A DNA stretch of 64,000 bases from Marivirga sericea (GCF_900177665.1 NZ_FXAW01000002.1:124001-188000); one strand, 5' to 3'; positions 43,286 through 53,704 are shown, counted from the stretch's first letter. Made by a program: numbers and translations. The notes: a model not told the origin generated them from the letters alone.

Positions 43286-44059
43286 ATGAACTACGAATTA
43301 AAAGACATCCCTGAAAGACCAGCCAAACCGAGAGATGTAGGATTCACCATGGTAATGGACAAAGGACTTAGCCTTAGAGAGGTGGAGGACTTTATCGATA
43401 GCAACGGTGAGTACACTGATATAGTAAAATTAGGATGGGCGACATCCTATGTGACAACTAATTTAAAAGATAAATTAGCACTTTACAGAGAAGCAGGAAT
43501 TCCTACATACTTTGGAGGAACCTTATTTGAGGCTTTTGTAATCCGCGATCAGTTCGAGGACTACCGAAAGCTTTTAGATAAGTATGATATGCCATTTGCT
43601 GAAGTTTCGGACGGCTCTATTGAGTTACCACATGATTTGAAATGTGAATACATAAGCAAACTTTCTGATCAAGTGACTGTACTTTCGGAGGTGGGTTCAA
43701 AAGATGCAGAGAAGATTATCCCTCCATACCAGTGGATAGAGCTTATGCAAACAGAACTAGATGCTGGAGCCTGGAAAGTAATAGGAGAATCAAGAGAAGC
43801 AGGTAATGTGGGGTTATTCCGTGCCAGTGGGGAAGTTCGTTCGGGTTTGGTACAGGAAATCTTAACCAAAATCCCTTTTGAAAAAATCATTTGGGAAGCA
43901 CCACAAAAAGCTCAACAGGTTTATTTTATCAAATTAGTAGGCGCTAATGTAAATCTTGGGAATATTGCTCCGAATGAAGTAATTCCTTTGGAAACTATTC
44001 GTTTGGGTTTAAGAGGAGATACATTTCACCATTTTTTAAATAATAAGGATTTACTTTAA
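43286..44059 (+). CDS. comA: Phosphosulfolactate synthase ComA
   Basis: ComA adds sulfite to phosphoenolpyruvate to make (R)-phosphosulfolactate, known from coenzyme M synthesis in methanogens. The 257-residue TIM-barrel protein has the family blocks DIVKLGWATS, IPTYFGGTLFEAF, EVSDGSIELP, VLSEVGSK and WKVIGESREAGNVG. Bacteria do not make CoM by this route in general, but Bacteroidota have sulfonolipids built from cysteate, so a role in a sulfolactate/sulfopyruvate to cysteate path is plausible inference. ComB and ComC homologues are not in the window. It lies 3 bp after a TPR gene and 13 bp before DUF368. Confidence 0.9.
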   Translation: MNYELKDIPERPAKPRDVGFTMVMDKGLSLREVEDFIDSNGEYTDIVKLGWATSYVTTNLKDKLALYREAGIPTYFGGTLFEAFVIRDQFEDYRKLLDKYDMPFAEVSDGSIELPHDLKCEYISKLSDQVTVLSEVGSKDAEKIIPPYQWIELMQTELDAGAWKVIGESREAGNVGLFRASGEVRSGLVQEILTKIPFEKIIWEAPQKAQQVYFIKLVGANVNLGNIAPNEVIPLETIRLGLRGDTFHHFLNNKDLL

Positions 44060-44072
44060 AATCAGATAATTA

Positions 44073-45020
44073 GTGCGTTCAATTAAAGAGTATTTTGCAC
44101 TGCTATTAAAAGGTATAGCAATGGGGAGTGCCGATGTAGTGCCAGGGGTTTCAGGTGGTACCATCGCATTTATTACAGGAATTTATGATGAATTGCTGAA
44201 TAGCATCAAATTAGTTGATGCGACCGCCTTTAGATTATTATTCAAATTCAAGCTTAAAGAATTCTGGAGCCATATCAATGGCTCCTTTCTTTTAACTCTT
44301 GTTCTAGGGATAGGAATTAGCGTACTGAGTTTAGCTAAGCTCATAAGTTTTCTTTTAACTACATATCCTGTATTGGTTTGGTCATTTTTCTTTGGTTTAA
44401 TCATTATTTCGGCTGTTTTAGTGGCAAGAGATATAGAACATAAAGATTGGAAAGCGGTATTGGCAGGTCTGGCAGGTATTTTTATTGCATATTTTATAAC
44501 ATCAGCTTCTCCTGCTCAAACTCCAGAAGCTTGGTGGTTTGTCCTGATCTCGGGTGCTATAGCAATTTGTGCTATGATTTTACCAGGGATTTCGGGCGCC
44601 TTTATCCTTTTAATCTTAGGGAAATATAAATACATTATTGAAGCAGTTGAAACAGTAGACTTTGGAACATTAGCCATATTCGCAGTAGGTTGCTTAATCG
44701 GATTATTAAGTTTTGCAAGATTGATTTCTTGGTTTCTGAGGAATTATCAATCCATCACAGTTGCAGTATTAGCAGGCTTTATGGTTGGTTCACTCAATAA
44801 AGTTTGGCCTTGGAAAGTGGTGGATAGCTTCAGAATTAACAGCGATGGGGAACAGGTGCCCTTATTTGACCATAATGTTTTACCGCAAGAATTTCTAAGT
44901 GAAACTGGGCAAGACCCCCAATTAATGCAAGCTATTATGATGGCTAGTTTAGGTATTTTTATTGTAGTAGCCATTGAAAAAATTGCAGCGGTGCTTAATG
45001 TAAAGAAAGAAAGTAAATGA
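44073..45020 (+). CDS. DUF368 polytopic protein, undecaprenyl-phosphate translocase (PopT) family
   Basis: The 315-residue protein has about eight to nine membrane helices and the DUF368 signatures LLKGIAMGSADVVPGVSGGTIAFITGIYD (~11-39) and AICAMILPGISGAFILLILGKY, two inverted repeats. Members flip undecaprenyl phosphate back across the inner membrane for cell-wall and surface-glycan synthesis. The start is GTG at 44073; no closer ATG fits. Its TGA overlaps the aroE start. It belongs to the comA-aroE operon but is functionally linked to the nearby exopolysaccharide genes. Confidence 0.9.
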   Translation: MRSIKEYFALLLKGIAMGSADVVPGVSGGTIAFITGIYDELLNSIKLVDATAFRLLFKFKLKEFWSHINGSFLLTLVLGIGISVLSLAKLISFLLTTYPVLVWSFFFGLIIISAVLVARDIEHKDWKAVLAGLAGIFIAYFITSASPAQTPEAWWFVLISGAIAICAMILPGISGAFILLILGKYKYIIEAVETVDFGTLAIFAVGCLIGLLSFARLISWFLRNYQSITVAVLAGFMVGSLNKVWPWKVVDSFRINSDGEQVPLFDHNVLPQEFLSETGQDPQLMQAIMMASLGIFIVVAIEKIAAVLNVKKESK

Positions 45021-45751
45021 AAACATACGGTTTAATCGGTTATCCGCTTGAGCATTCTTTTTCCGCTAAATATTTTGCGGAAAAATTTGAAAAGGAAAAT
45101 ATTCCAGATTGCGAATACCGATTATTTCCACTTGAAAAAATTGGGGCGTTTGAAGAATTAAAAGAAAAGAATATTGAGGGGCTAAACGTTACAATCCCGT
45201 ACAAAGAACAAATCATTCCTTTTTTAGATGAATTAGATGAGCATGCTCAAACTATTGGTGCAGTCAATGTGATTCAATTTAAGGCTGGAAAAACCAAAGG
45301 TTACAATTCAGATTACTTTGGTTTTAAAGAGTCACTTTTAAACTTCTTGCCAAAAAATTTTAATTCAAAAGCGCTGATCTTAGGAACCGGCGGAGCTTCC
45401 AAAGCCATTAAACAAGTTTTAATGGATTTATCGATCTCGTACAGAGTCGTTTCAAGAAAGGAAGGTTTTGGATTTACTTATGAGGAACTAAATTCCCAAC
45501 GGGAAATTCTTCAAGAATATCATTTGCTCATTAATTCAACTCCATTAGGTACCTTTCCTAAAGTGGAGGAAAAGCCAGAGATACCTTATGAAGCCTTAGG
45601 CCAAAATCACTATTTATACGATTTGGTGTATAATCCTTCAGAAACGGCTTTCCTGAAAGCAGGGAAAAAGCAAGAAGCCAAGACTCTCAACGGATTGGAA
45701 ATGCTGATAGGTCAGGCAGAGAAGTCTTGGGAGATATGGACTAAAAATTAA
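45017..45751 (+). CDS. aroE: Shikimate dehydrogenase AroE
   Basis: AroE reduces 3-dehydroshikimate to shikimate with NADPH for aromatic amino acid synthesis. The 244-residue protein has YGLIGYPLEHSFSAKYF (shikimate-binding Ser pair), GLNVTIPYKE (catalytic Lys in the TIPYKE motif), AVNVI and GTGGASKAIK (nucleotide loop), then NSTPLGT. Length is at the short end of the family, which is common in Bacteroidota. It overlaps DUF368 by 4 bp and precedes a small membrane gene by 4 bp. Confidence 0.95.
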   Translation: MKTYGLIGYPLEHSFSAKYFAEKFEKENIPDCEYRLFPLEKIGAFEELKEKNIEGLNVTIPYKEQIIPFLDELDEHAQTIGAVNVIQFKAGKTKGYNSDYFGFKESLLNFLPKNFNSKALILGTGGASKAIKQVLMDLSISYRVVSRKEGFGFTYEELNSQREILQEYHLLINSTPLGTFPKVEEKPEIPYEALGQNHYLYDLVYNPSETAFLKAGKKQEAKTLNGLEMLIGQAEKSWEIWTKN

Positions 45752-45755
45752 GACA

Positions 45756-45974
45756 ATGAACGGCAAAGAATACCTAAACAAAAAATTTAGCTATATTAAA
45801 AAGCTAAGTATAATAGTTATTGTAAGTAACCTAGTATATTTTTACTTCAAATTTGCGATTTCTGAACCGGTTATTGATATTGAAACGATTTATATCTTTT
45901 CACTGGGAATCAATGTGCTTTGTGCAAGTTTTGTTTTAAATCATGTGAAGGATTTGATTAAATCTGTGAAATAA
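45756..45974 (+). CDS. Small two-helix membrane protein
   Basis: A 72-residue protein with two likely membrane helices (~19-34 and ~45-61) and Lys-rich ends. It lies 4 bp after aroE and is the last gene of the comA-DUF368-aroE operon, ending 15 bp from a convergent gene. No family is recognised. Confidence 0.6.
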   Translation: MNGKEYLNKKFSYIKKLSIIVIVSNLVYFYFKFAISEPVIDIETIYIFSLGINVLCASFVLNHVKDLIKSVK

Positions 45975-45989
45975 AGAAAAGCAAAAGTC

Positions 45990-46514
45990 TTATTGCATAC
46001 CTAACAATTCAACACACAGCTGATTTGGGCCAGGGTATAATTCAATGAAGATCGAATCAGTAGTTATATTTTGGTTCTCTGCATATAACTTTAATTCTTC
46101 TAGCATATCTTCAGGAGTGGGCATCGCTAAAACGTTGGCCTCAATACATCCTCTTATCGAGGAGCTTCTTTTAAAAGTCTTGATTTCCCAATTTTTAGGC
46201 ATCTGGTGAATGGGTTCATCACCTACTATTACGCCTATGAAGTTTTGTACTGCTCCTGTTTTTTGATGAGCTTCACCATAATATACTATTGCAATTGAGG
46301 ATGCAGTTTCTTCTGACTCTACTAAATCTTTAGACTGCATAAATAATGTTTGCAAACTGTCAGAGCCCACTTTACCTAGATAATTTGTCCCAGCGATGTG
46401 GATTAAAGGATTCATCTCCACAGATTTTTCAATAGATTTAAAACCACCTAAAATGGCGTAAATAATGAGTGAAAGTACAATGATGGGTATTAGAATTAGT
46501 AGTGCCTTTTTCAT
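45990..46514 (-). CDS. Membrane-anchored protein with possible GyrI-like domain
   Basis: The 174-residue protein has an N-terminal membrane helix (~4-24) and a soluble domain outside it. The soluble part has FIGVIVGDEP, a basic strand IKTFKRSSSIRGCIEANVLAMPTPEDMLEEL and a final SIFIELYPGPNQLCVELL, which resembles GyrI/Rob-type small-molecule-binding domains by pattern. The membrane anchor is unusual for that superfamily, which is mostly cytoplasmic. It is transcribed alone, with a 242-bp upstream gap in which I see no gene. The domain call is tentative. Confidence 0.6.
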   Translation of the reverse strand: MKKALLILIPIIVLSLIIYAILGGFKSIEKSVEMNPLIHIAGTNYLGKVGSDSLQTLFMQSKDLVESEETASSIAIVYYGEAHQKTGAVQNFIGVIVGDEPIHQMPKNWEIKTFKRSSSIRGCIEANVLAMPTPEDMLEELKLYAENQNITTDSIFIELYPGPNQLCVELLGMQ

Positions 46515-46756
46515 ATTTGGTTATTTCACATTTGAGACTCAAAATTAACATAATTCTAGTTGAAGATTGAGAAGTATTCCACTATTCTAGACGAAAATTT
46601 GTAATTGATATAAGTAGGGTATACTTATTTAGTAGATAAAATCATTTAGTATTATCCTTTAATGGTTCTCATTTTTCCACTCATGGAAAAGAATGGATAA
46701 TTTTAAACTTAATAATCCTGTATTGTTAGATTAGCAGGAAATTAAATGTACATACA

Positions 46757-49201
46757 ATGAAAAAAATAATACTAAGTCTTGCTTTGATGGGGTTTATTGG
46801 GCTTTCTGCTCAAGAAAGCCATGCCCAATTATTTGGTAAAAAGAAGAAGGACGAGAAAAAAGAGAAGAGTAGCTCCGATACAAGCTATAAAGGGTACTCG
46901 AAAGTAATCACCTCAAAAGCAGAATCTGATGAGGGCTTGTTTACTTTTCATAAAGTGGACGATAAGTACTATTTTGAAATTCCTGAAGATCTATTGGAAA
47001 GAGAAATTTTGATTGTATCAAGAATATCTGGACATGTTAAGGGATTGAATTTTGGTGGAGCTGGAATGAAATCACGACCACAGCAGGTGATCAGATTCCA
47101 AAAGAAAGATAATCAATTATTATTGCGTTCTGTTTCTTATAATTCAGTAGCGGATGAAGAGGATCCTATTTACGAGTCTGTTAAGAACAATAACTTTGAG
47201 CCAATAATCCATACTTTTAAGATTGAAGCTTTGGGTAAAGACTCCGCTTCTTATGTGATCGATGTAGAGGACTTTTTTACATCAGATGTTCCGATGATTG
47301 GTGCTTTATATGACTATCAAAGAAAAGCATTTAAGATTTCTACTGTAGACAAAAGTAGATCTGTAATTGTTCGTGGAAAAGCATTTCCAGAGAATGTTGA
47401 AATCAGACATATCTTAACATATAAAGGCAGTGAAATACCTGATAATCAGTTAACAGGAGCACTATCAATTGAAATGAATCAATCGATGATATTACTTCCT
47501 GAAGATCCAATTGTTCCCAGAAATTATGATGATAGAGTAGGATACTTTTCAATTCGCCAATTAGATTATTCTAAAGATTCCCATAAAGCTGATGATAATC
47601 GTTTCATCACTAGATGGAGATTAGAACCTTCAGATTGGGAAGCATATAATAAAGGGGAATTGGTAGAACCAGTGAAGCCAATTGAATATTATATTGATCC
47701 TGCTACCCCTCTAGAATGGAGAAAATTTATCAAAAAAGGAATTGAAGATTGGCAACCTGCTTTTGAAGCGGCTGGTTTTAAAAATGCTATTGTAGCGAAA
47801 GATGCCCCCACTAAGGAAGAAGATCCAGATTGGAGCCCTGAAGATGTGCGTTACTCAGTAATAAGATATATAGCAACTGACATCCAAAATGCTCAAGGCC
47901 CACATGTGCACGATCCTAGAACAGGTGAGATACTTGAAAGTGATATTTTATGGTATCATAATGTGATGAACCTTTTAAGAAACTGGTATTTCATCCAAAC
48001 GGCTGCAGTTAATCCAGAAGCTCAAAAAGTGAAATTTGAAGAAGAATTAATGGGCGAATTAATCAGATTCGTAGCCGCACATGAAGTAGGACATACTTTA
48101 GGATTACCTCATAATATGGGTTCAAGTGTTGCCTACCCAATCGATTCATTGCGTTCTGCTGAATTCATGAAAACACATGGTGTAGCTCCTTCAATTATGG
48201 ATTATGCACGTTTCAATTATGTTGCTCAACCTGAGGATAATGTTGAAAACTTCTTTCCTATGGTAGGCGAATACGATAAGTGGGCTATTGAATACGGCTA
48301 TAGAGCCATTCCGAACATAGATACAGCTGAAGAAGAAGAGTCCATACTGAATGGATGGATTTTAGAAAAGGCAGATGAGCCTGTGTATAGATATGGTCGT
48401 CAGCAGCGAGGTGTTGTTGATCATACTGCTCAAACAGAAGATATAGGTGATGATTCAATGATTGCTTCTGCATTAGGGATCAAGAATTTAAAAAGAATTG
48501 CGGAAAGGCTAATAGAATGGAGTTCTGAGGAGGGAGAAAATTACGATGAACTAGCTGAATTATACGGGAATGTATTAGGTCAATACAATCGTTATATGGG
48601 CCATGTTACAGGTAATGTTGGAGGAATCAGTGAATATTACAAAACCTCTGATCAAGAAGGAGCTATTTATACACACGCTTCTTTAGATAAGCAAAAAAGA
48701 GCGATTGCGTTTTTAAATGAACAATTATTCGAAACCCCAGAATGGTTAATTGACACTGAAATTTTAGGTAGAATTCAATCTGCTGGTATCATTGACAGAA
48801 TCAAAGCTTTACAAACCAGAACACTGAGTAGTTTGTTTAGCGGTTCTAGAGTGAAAAGAGTTTTAGAAAACGAAGCATTGAATGGCAATGATGCTTACAA
48901 AGCGACTCAAATGATGAGTGATTTGCGGACAGGAATTTTCTCTGAACTGAGAACTGGCAGAACTATTGACACTTATAGAAGAAACTTACAAAAAGCTTTT
49001 GTTGAGCAATTAGGTGCTTTAGTTAACATTGAAGATGAGGATATTCGTACAACTGATATTCCTTCCCTTTCAAGAGGAAACTTGGTAACTTTAAGAACGG
49101 AAATCAACAGAGGCTTAGCAAGACAAAGTGACCAGATGTCTCGTTTCCACTTACAAGATTTAGTGAGTAGAATTGATCAAATTTTAGACCCAAGAGGATA
49201 A
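46757..49201 (+). CDS. Zinc-dependent metalloprotease (DUF5117/DUF5118 type), secreted
   Basis: The 814-residue protein has a signal peptide (MKKIILSLALMGFIGLSAQ...AQ) followed by a Lys-rich patch. Its catalytic core carries the extended zinc motif HEVGHTLGLPHN (His442, Glu443, His446, His452), a metzincin-type site, with the Met-turn candidate PSIMDYARFNYV after it. N-terminal beta-domains and a helical C-terminal region of ~250 residues complete the protein, matching the large Bacteroidota metalloprotease family with DUF5117/5118 domains. The substrate is unknown. It is monocistronic and ends at a clear terminator. Confidence 0.92.
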   Translation: MKKIILSLALMGFIGLSAQESHAQLFGKKKKDEKKEKSSSDTSYKGYSKVITSKAESDEGLFTFHKVDDKYYFEIPEDLLEREILIVSRISGHVKGLNFGGAGMKSRPQQVIRFQKKDNQLLLRSVSYNSVADEEDPIYESVKNNNFEPIIHTFKIEALGKDSASYVIDVEDFFTSDVPMIGALYDYQRKAFKISTVDKSRSVIVRGKAFPENVEIRHILTYKGSEIPDNQLTGALSIEMNQSMILLPEDPIVPRNYDDRVGYFSIRQLDYSKDSHKADDNRFITRWRLEPSDWEAYNKGELVEPVKPIEYYIDPATPLEWRKFIKKGIEDWQPAFEAAGFKNAIVAKDAPTKEEDPDWSPEDVRYSVIRYIATDIQNAQGPHVHDPRTGEILESDILWYHNVMNLLRNWYFIQTAAVNPEAQKVKFEEELMGELIRFVAAHEVGHTLGLPHNMGSSVAYPIDSLRSAEFMKTHGVAPSIMDYARFNYVAQPEDNVENFFPMVGEYDKWAIEYGYRAIPNIDTAEEEESILNGWILEKADEPVYRYGRQQRGVVDHTAQTEDIGDDSMIASALGIKNLKRIAERLIEWSSEEGENYDELAELYGNVLGQYNRYMGHVTGNVGGISEYYKTSDQEGAIYTHASLDKQKRAIAFLNEQLFETPEWLIDTEILGRIQSAGIIDRIKALQTRTLSSLFSGSRVKRVLENEALNGNDAYKATQMMSDLRTGIFSELRTGRTIDTYRRNLQKAFVEQLGALVNIEDEDIRTTDIPSLSRGNLVTLRTEINRGLARQSDQMSRFHLQDLVSRIDQILDPRG

Positions 49202-49224
49202 GTTTTAATTTAGTGTACTCTTCA

Positions 49225-49258
49225 AAGCCTTTCGGAAGAAATTTCGAAAGGCTTTTTT
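49225..49258 (+). terminator. Terminator after the metalloprotease gene
   Basis: AAGCCTTTCG (49225-49234) pairs with CGAAAGGCTT (49245-49254) and is followed by six Ts. It may also serve the convergent recG transcript. Confidence 0.88.
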
Positions 49259-49311
49259 GTTAATACTTTCTTAGTTTAGAGACAGTCTGCGAGATTCTAC
49301 TTCAAAATTTA

Positions 49312-51405
49312 CTAAGAAATTCTGCTCCAATTCACATTTTTCTTTTTCTGTTGTTCTACCTGAATTTTGATGAGTCTATTTTCTTCTAAAGTTAATTCTG
49401 GATCTTTTGACATGACGGATTGAGCACTTTGTCTGGCAATAGAAAGAATGGGCTCATCTTCTCGCAAATCACCTATCATTAAATCAAGTTGCCCACTTTG
49501 TTGAGTTCCCATCATATCACCGGGTCCTCTCAAATCCATATCTACCTGCGCAATTTCAAACCCATCGGTTGTGCGAACCATGGTCTCAATTCTAGTTCGT
49601 GCCTCTTTACTTAATTTGTAACTTGAGACCAAAACGCAATAGGATTGTTCGGCTCCTCTACCTACTCTTCCTCTTAACTGATGTAATTGGGCAAGGCCGA
49701 ATCTTTCAGCATTCTCAATCACCATAACAGAAGCATTCGGAACATTGACCCCAACTTCAATCACAGTGGTTGCTACCATTATTTTCGTTTCTCCCTTGAC
49801 AAATCTTGCCATTTCAAAATCCTTATCAGCAGCTTTCATTTTCCCATGCACTATGCTAATGGGGAATTCAGGAAAGGCTCGTGCTATGCTTTCATAGCCA
49901 TCCATTAAGTCCTTTAAATCTAGCTTTTCGGATTCTTCAATTAAGGGATAAACTACATAGACCTGTCTTCCCTTTTCGATTTCCTTCCTTAGAAAGCCAT
50001 TTAATTTCAATCGATTTGCATCATACTGATGAATCGTTTTAATCGCTTTCCTTCCTGCAGGTAACTCGTCAATCACTGAAATATCCAGATCTCCATAAAC
50101 TGACATGGATAAAGTTCTGGGAATTGGAGTAGCTGTCATGATCAACACATGTGGCACAAAATTTTCATTTTTCTTCCAAAGTCTAGCCCGCTGTGCCACT
50201 CCATATCGGTGCTGTTCGTCTACAATGGCCAGTCCTAAATTTTGAAATTGAACCACTTCTTCTAAAAGCGCATGTGTGCCAACTAGAATCTTCAGTTCAC
50301 CTGACTTTAATTCTTCATGGATAATTCTTCTAGCTTTTGTTTTGGTTGAACCGGTCAACAAAGCTATACTCACCCCAATTTTGTCTGCAAATTCTTTTAG
50401 GCCATCATAATGTTGGTTAGCCAATATTTGGGTAGGTGCCATCAAAGCTACTTGTGTACCGCTATCAATTGCAATAAGAGAGGAGATAAACGCTACTATT
50501 GTTTTTCCGCTGCCCACATCACCTTGCAAAAGCCGGTTCATTTGCTTTCCACTCTTGAAATCCGCAAATACTTCTTTTATCACTTTTTTCTGCGCTCCGG
50601 TTAAATCGAAAGGAAGATGTGCTTCATAGAATTGAGTTAATAAATCTGTTTTTTGAAGAACTTGTCCTCTGAACTTTTCCAGTCTTACTTTCTTTTGTAA
50701 GAGTAGGCGTAGTTGCATAAAAAAGAACTCATCAAATTTCATTCTGAAACGAGCTTTTTGCAGTAATTGCTGGTTTTTCGGCACATGAATTTGAGCTACG
50801 GCATCTTTTTTTGATAGAAATGCATATTGCTTGATGAGGTGTTCCGGAAGTGTTTCTGGTATTCTGTTATAGGCTTCCTTTAAAAGAATTTTCTGAAGCT
50901 TGAAAAAAGCTTTACTGTCCAGAAATTTTCTCCTAAGAGTTTCCGTAGTGGAATAAACAGGTTGAAGAAATTCTTGCTGAGCCATGGCAGGAGTTAGAGG
51001 CTCTATTTCGGGGTGTGCTATGCTAAATTTACTACCATAGCGATTGGGTTGGCCAAAAACCACATAATTAATGCCTGTTTTTAATTTTGGGCTTATCCAA
51101 TTAATACCACTAAACCATACGAGTTCCATTGTACCGCTATCATCTGCAAATTGTACAGTTAATCGTTGTTTTCTTCCAACCCCTACTAACTGTTTAGAAA
51201 TGATTTGTCCTTTTATTTGAACATTGGACATTTGCTGATGAAGTTCACGAACTTTATAAAATTTGGTGCGATCTTCGTATCGGAAAGGGTAATGCTGTAA
51301 TAAATCAGCATAAGTGAATATACCTAATTCTTTATTGAGAAGACTAGCTTTCTGCGGTCCAACTCCTTTAAGAAATTCTATTGGGGTTTTAAAGAATGAA
51401 GCCAT
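49312..51405 (-). CDS. recG: ATP-dependent DNA helicase RecG
   Basis: RecG remodels stalled replication forks and Holliday junctions. The protein of 697 residues has the N-terminal OB wedge domain ([16 protein letters not shown] start, IKGQIISKQ), Walker [14 protein letters not shown] box ([10 protein letters not shown]), TATPIPRTL and the C-terminal QLRGRVGRG motif. An earlier ATG at 51420 overlaps gldD by 32 bp; ATG 51405 gives the usual RecG N-terminus. It follows gldD with overlap, the arrangement frequently seen in Bacteroidota. Confidence 0.96.
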   Translation of the reverse strand: MASFFKTPIEFLKGVGPQKASLLNKELGIFTYADLLQHYPFRYEDRTKFYKVRELHQQMSNVQIKGQIISKQLVGVGRKQRLTVQFADDSGTMELVWFSGINWISPKLKTGINYVVFGQPNRYGSKFSIAHPEIEPLTPAMAQQEFLQPVYSTTETLRRKFLDSKAFFKLQKILLKEAYNRIPETLPEHLIKQYAFLSKKDAVAQIHVPKNQQLLQKARFRMKFDEFFFMQLRLLLQKKVRLEKFRGQVLQKTDLLTQFYEAHLPFDLTGAQKKVIKEVFADFKSGKQMNRLLQGDVGSGKTIVAFISSLIAIDSGTQVALMAPTQILANQHYDGLKEFADKIGVSIALLTGSTKTKARRIIHEELKSGELKILVGTHALLEEVVQFQNLGLAIVDEQHRYGVAQRARLWKKNENFVPHVLIMTATPIPRTLSMSVYGDLDISVIDELPAGRKAIKTIHQYDANRLKLNGFLRKEIEKGRQVYVVYPLIEESEKLDLKDLMDGYESIARAFPEFPISIVHGKMKAADKDFEMARFVKGETKIMVATTVIEVGVNVPNASVMVIENAERFGLAQLHQLRGRVGRGAEQSYCVLVSSYKLSKEARTRIETMVRTTDGFEIAQVDMDLRGPGDMMGTQQSGQLDLMIGDLREDEPILSIARQSAQSVMSKDPELTLEENRLIKIQVEQQKKKNVNWSRIS

Positions 51406-51988
51406 CCGTTTTCCACTCAAGCGTATTTAAACTGTGGATAATATCTTTCTTAACGTACTCGATAACCGGTGCTAAGGAATCATTTGCTGTGGCCGTTCTG
51501 AAGTAAAGCGCTCCTCTTAAGAAATGAGTGGTTGAGTCGGTAGTGTAAAACTGAAACTGACTCGGCACATCACCTTCCAATTCTGCAATGGAAACTTTCT
51601 TACCGCTTGGAGTTAATAAAATAGTTTCTTGTATTGAACTTGCCTTAATTTGATGTTTTGTAGTCAATTTATAAGCGTCATCTATATTGGCTCTTAGTGA
51701 ATCACGGTTATTTCTCAAAGGTTTGTACGTAATATGCACTTCAGCAACAAATTCTGGGTAAAACAAGGCAAACCAATATCTTTCTCTTATATAGGAAGAA
51801 TCAGGTAGAATTTTTGCGTGCACGGAATGTTCAAAACTAAAGGGGAAAGAATCAGGTAATACTTGATATTGGTGAGCAGGTAAGTCAATCCTGTTATATC
51901 CGTTAGGTTTAGGATAATAATCTGACTCGCAAGCCATCACTAAGATTGAAACCATAATAAATAGTCCTGAAATTTTGAGAAAATTCAT
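51389..51988 (-). CDS. gldD: Gliding motility lipoprotein GldD
   Basis: GldD is one of the core proteins for Bacteroidota gliding and its linked type IX secretion. The 199-residue protein has a lipoprotein signal ([11 protein letters not shown], lipid Cys20) and the family opening [20 protein letters not shown], followed by [10 protein letters not shown] and [11 protein letters not shown]. It overlaps recG at its 3' end. An exact -7 box lies only 4 nt before its ATG. Its presence supports a gliding bacterium, although gldB, gldC and gldK-N genes are elsewhere. Confidence 0.95.
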   Translation of the reverse strand: MNFLKISGLFIMVSILVMACESDYYPKPNGYNRIDLPAHQYQVLPDSFPFSFEHSVHAKILPDSSYIRERYWFALFYPEFVAEVHITYKPLRNNRDSLRANIDDAYKLTTKHQIKASSIQETILLTPSGKKVSIAELEGDVPSQFQFYTTDSTTHFLRGALYFRTATANDSLAPVIEYVKKDIIHSLNTLEWKTDGFIL

Positions 51989-51992
51989 ATTA

Positions 51993-52000
51993 CAAAGTTA
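51993..52000 (-). promoter_or_regulatory. -7 box (TAACTTTG) immediately before gldD
   Basis: An exact minus-strand TAnnTTTG match ends 4 nt before the ATG, so transcription would begin at or next to the start codon. No -33 element is visible. Same geometry is seen before the GlmU-like gene. Confidence 0.35.
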
Positions 52001-52177
52001 AGAGCTTAAGTTAATGAAGCTTTCAGAATTAAAAAAAGTTTTCAAGATGTTGTAAATTGGATTTTGATTTGAGTCAATTAAACTTCTTTACCGTATATTG
52101 ATTTATAAACCAGAAGTGCTCAGTAAATGAGTCAGTAGTTGAAATATGGAGTACGTAATTGTAGATAGTGAATTATT

Positions 52178-53590
52178 ATGATTAATAGCTTAAAGATAGA
52201 AAATACCCCTATAAATACACAGAAAGCGATTTTTAAAGCGCAAAGGGATTTTTTCGATAGCCAGAAAACAAAAGATTATCAGTTTAGAAAAGCTCAATTA
52301 CAAAAGCTTAAGTCCTTAATAAAAGACAAGGAGGAAAAAATAATGGAGGCCTTAGCTAAAGATTTTGGAAAGCCTCCATTTGAAAGTTATGTAACTGAGA
52401 TTGGATTTTTATATGATGAGATTAATTTCACTTTGAAGAATCTTAAAAAATGGATGAATCCGAAAAAAGTAGGGACTTCTTTTGTTCATTTTCCGTCAAA
52501 AAGTAAAATTATTTATGAGCCTAAGGGAGTCACATTAATTATAGGCCCATGGAATTATCCATTTCAATTACTTTTAGCTCCGGTGATCGCGGCTATTTCA
52601 GCTGGAAATACTTGTATAATAAAACCCCCGGAAGAAACGCCAAATATTTCTCATTTAGTGCAGGACTTAATTAGTAAAAATTTTGCTGAGGAATTTTTAG
52701 CAGTCGTGATGGGGGAAGGTAGAGTTGTAGTGCCAGAGTTAATGGAAAATAATCAATTTGATCATGTTTTCTTCACAGGAAGTGTGCCAGTGGGGAAAAT
52801 AATTGCGCAATTAGCCGCTCCGAAATTGGTGCCTGTCACTTTAGAGTTAGGTGGTAAATCCCCCGCAGTTATTGATGAGAAAACCAATCTGACAGTAGCA
52901 GCCAGAAGAGTTTCTTTTGGAAAACTAATCAATTCAGGTCAAACTTGCGTAGCCCCTGACTACTTATTGGTACATGAAAATATAAAAGAGGATTTCTTAG
53001 ATGAGCTAAGAGCCACCATAATGGAGTTTTATGGAATTTCTCCAACCGAAAGCAATGATTTAACCCAAATTGTGAATCAAAAAAGGTATGATATTTTAAA
53101 ATCATATTTAAAAGAAGGTAAGATTGTTTTTGGTGGTGCATTTGATGATGAGAAAAGAAAAATTGAACCGACTCTCATTGAAGGCATTACTGAAAATGAT
53201 AAATTATTTAGGGAAGAGATATTTGGGCCGATCTTGCCAATTTTCAGTTACAAAACAAATGATGAAGCATTGGCAATAATTAGAAAAAACCCTGATCCAT
53301 TAGCATTTTATCTTTTCACTTCTCAATCTTCGACTGAAAACTTCTTTCTAGAGAGAGTCCGGTTTGGAGGAGGAGCTATTAATAATACAATAGTGCACTT
53401 AGCAAACCCGGAATTACCCTTCGGAGGAGTAGGAAGTAGTGGCAGTGGAAACTATCACGGAAAATCTGGCTTTTTGACTTTTTCTCATGAAAAATCAGTG
53501 CTTAAATCAGGAACTTGGTTTGATTTACGCAAAAAATATCCTCCTTTTGATAAAAATAGCATGAAAGTCATAAAATTCTTAATGAAGTAA
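52178..53590 (+). CDS. Aldehyde dehydrogenase, class 3-like
   Basis: The 470-residue protein oxidises aldehydes to acids with NAD(P). It has the PWNYPF site (Asn126), general base Glu223 in LELGGKSP, and catalytic Cys257 in NSGQTCVAPDY, all intact. Length and the lack of an N-terminal extension match class 3 enzymes acting on fatty or aromatic aldehydes; a C-terminal stretch (~445-470) is basic rather than a clear membrane anchor. It is monocistronic, 114 bp ahead of the trehalose gene. The substrate is not identifiable. Confidence 0.93.
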   Translation: MINSLKIENTPINTQKAIFKAQRDFFDSQKTKDYQFRKAQLQKLKSLIKDKEEKIMEALAKDFGKPPFESYVTEIGFLYDEINFTLKNLKKWMNPKKVGTSFVHFPSKSKIIYEPKGVTLIIGPWNYPFQLLLAPVIAAISAGNTCIIKPPEETPNISHLVQDLISKNFAEEFLAVVMGEGRVVVPELMENNQFDHVFFTGSVPVGKIIAQLAAPKLVPVTLELGGKSPAVIDEKTNLTVAARRVSFGKLINSGQTCVAPDYLLVHENIKEDFLDELRATIMEFYGISPTESNDLTQIVNQKRYDILKSYLKEGKIVFGGAFDDEKRKIEPTLIEGITENDKLFREEIFGPILPIFSYKTNDEALAIIRKNPDPLAFYLFTSQSSTENFFLERVRFGGGAINNTIVHLANPELPFGGVGSSGSGNYHGKSGFLTFSHEKSVLKSGTWFDLRKKYPPFDKNSMKVIKFLMK

Positions 53591-53704
53591 ATTGCAAGCA
53601 GTCACAAATTATATCAAGATTTTGAGGATTTCACTAAAATCATTTTCTATTCTTTTATGATTTATATGTCATATCGTTTAAATTGAGTGTCAAACTATTA
53701 AACA

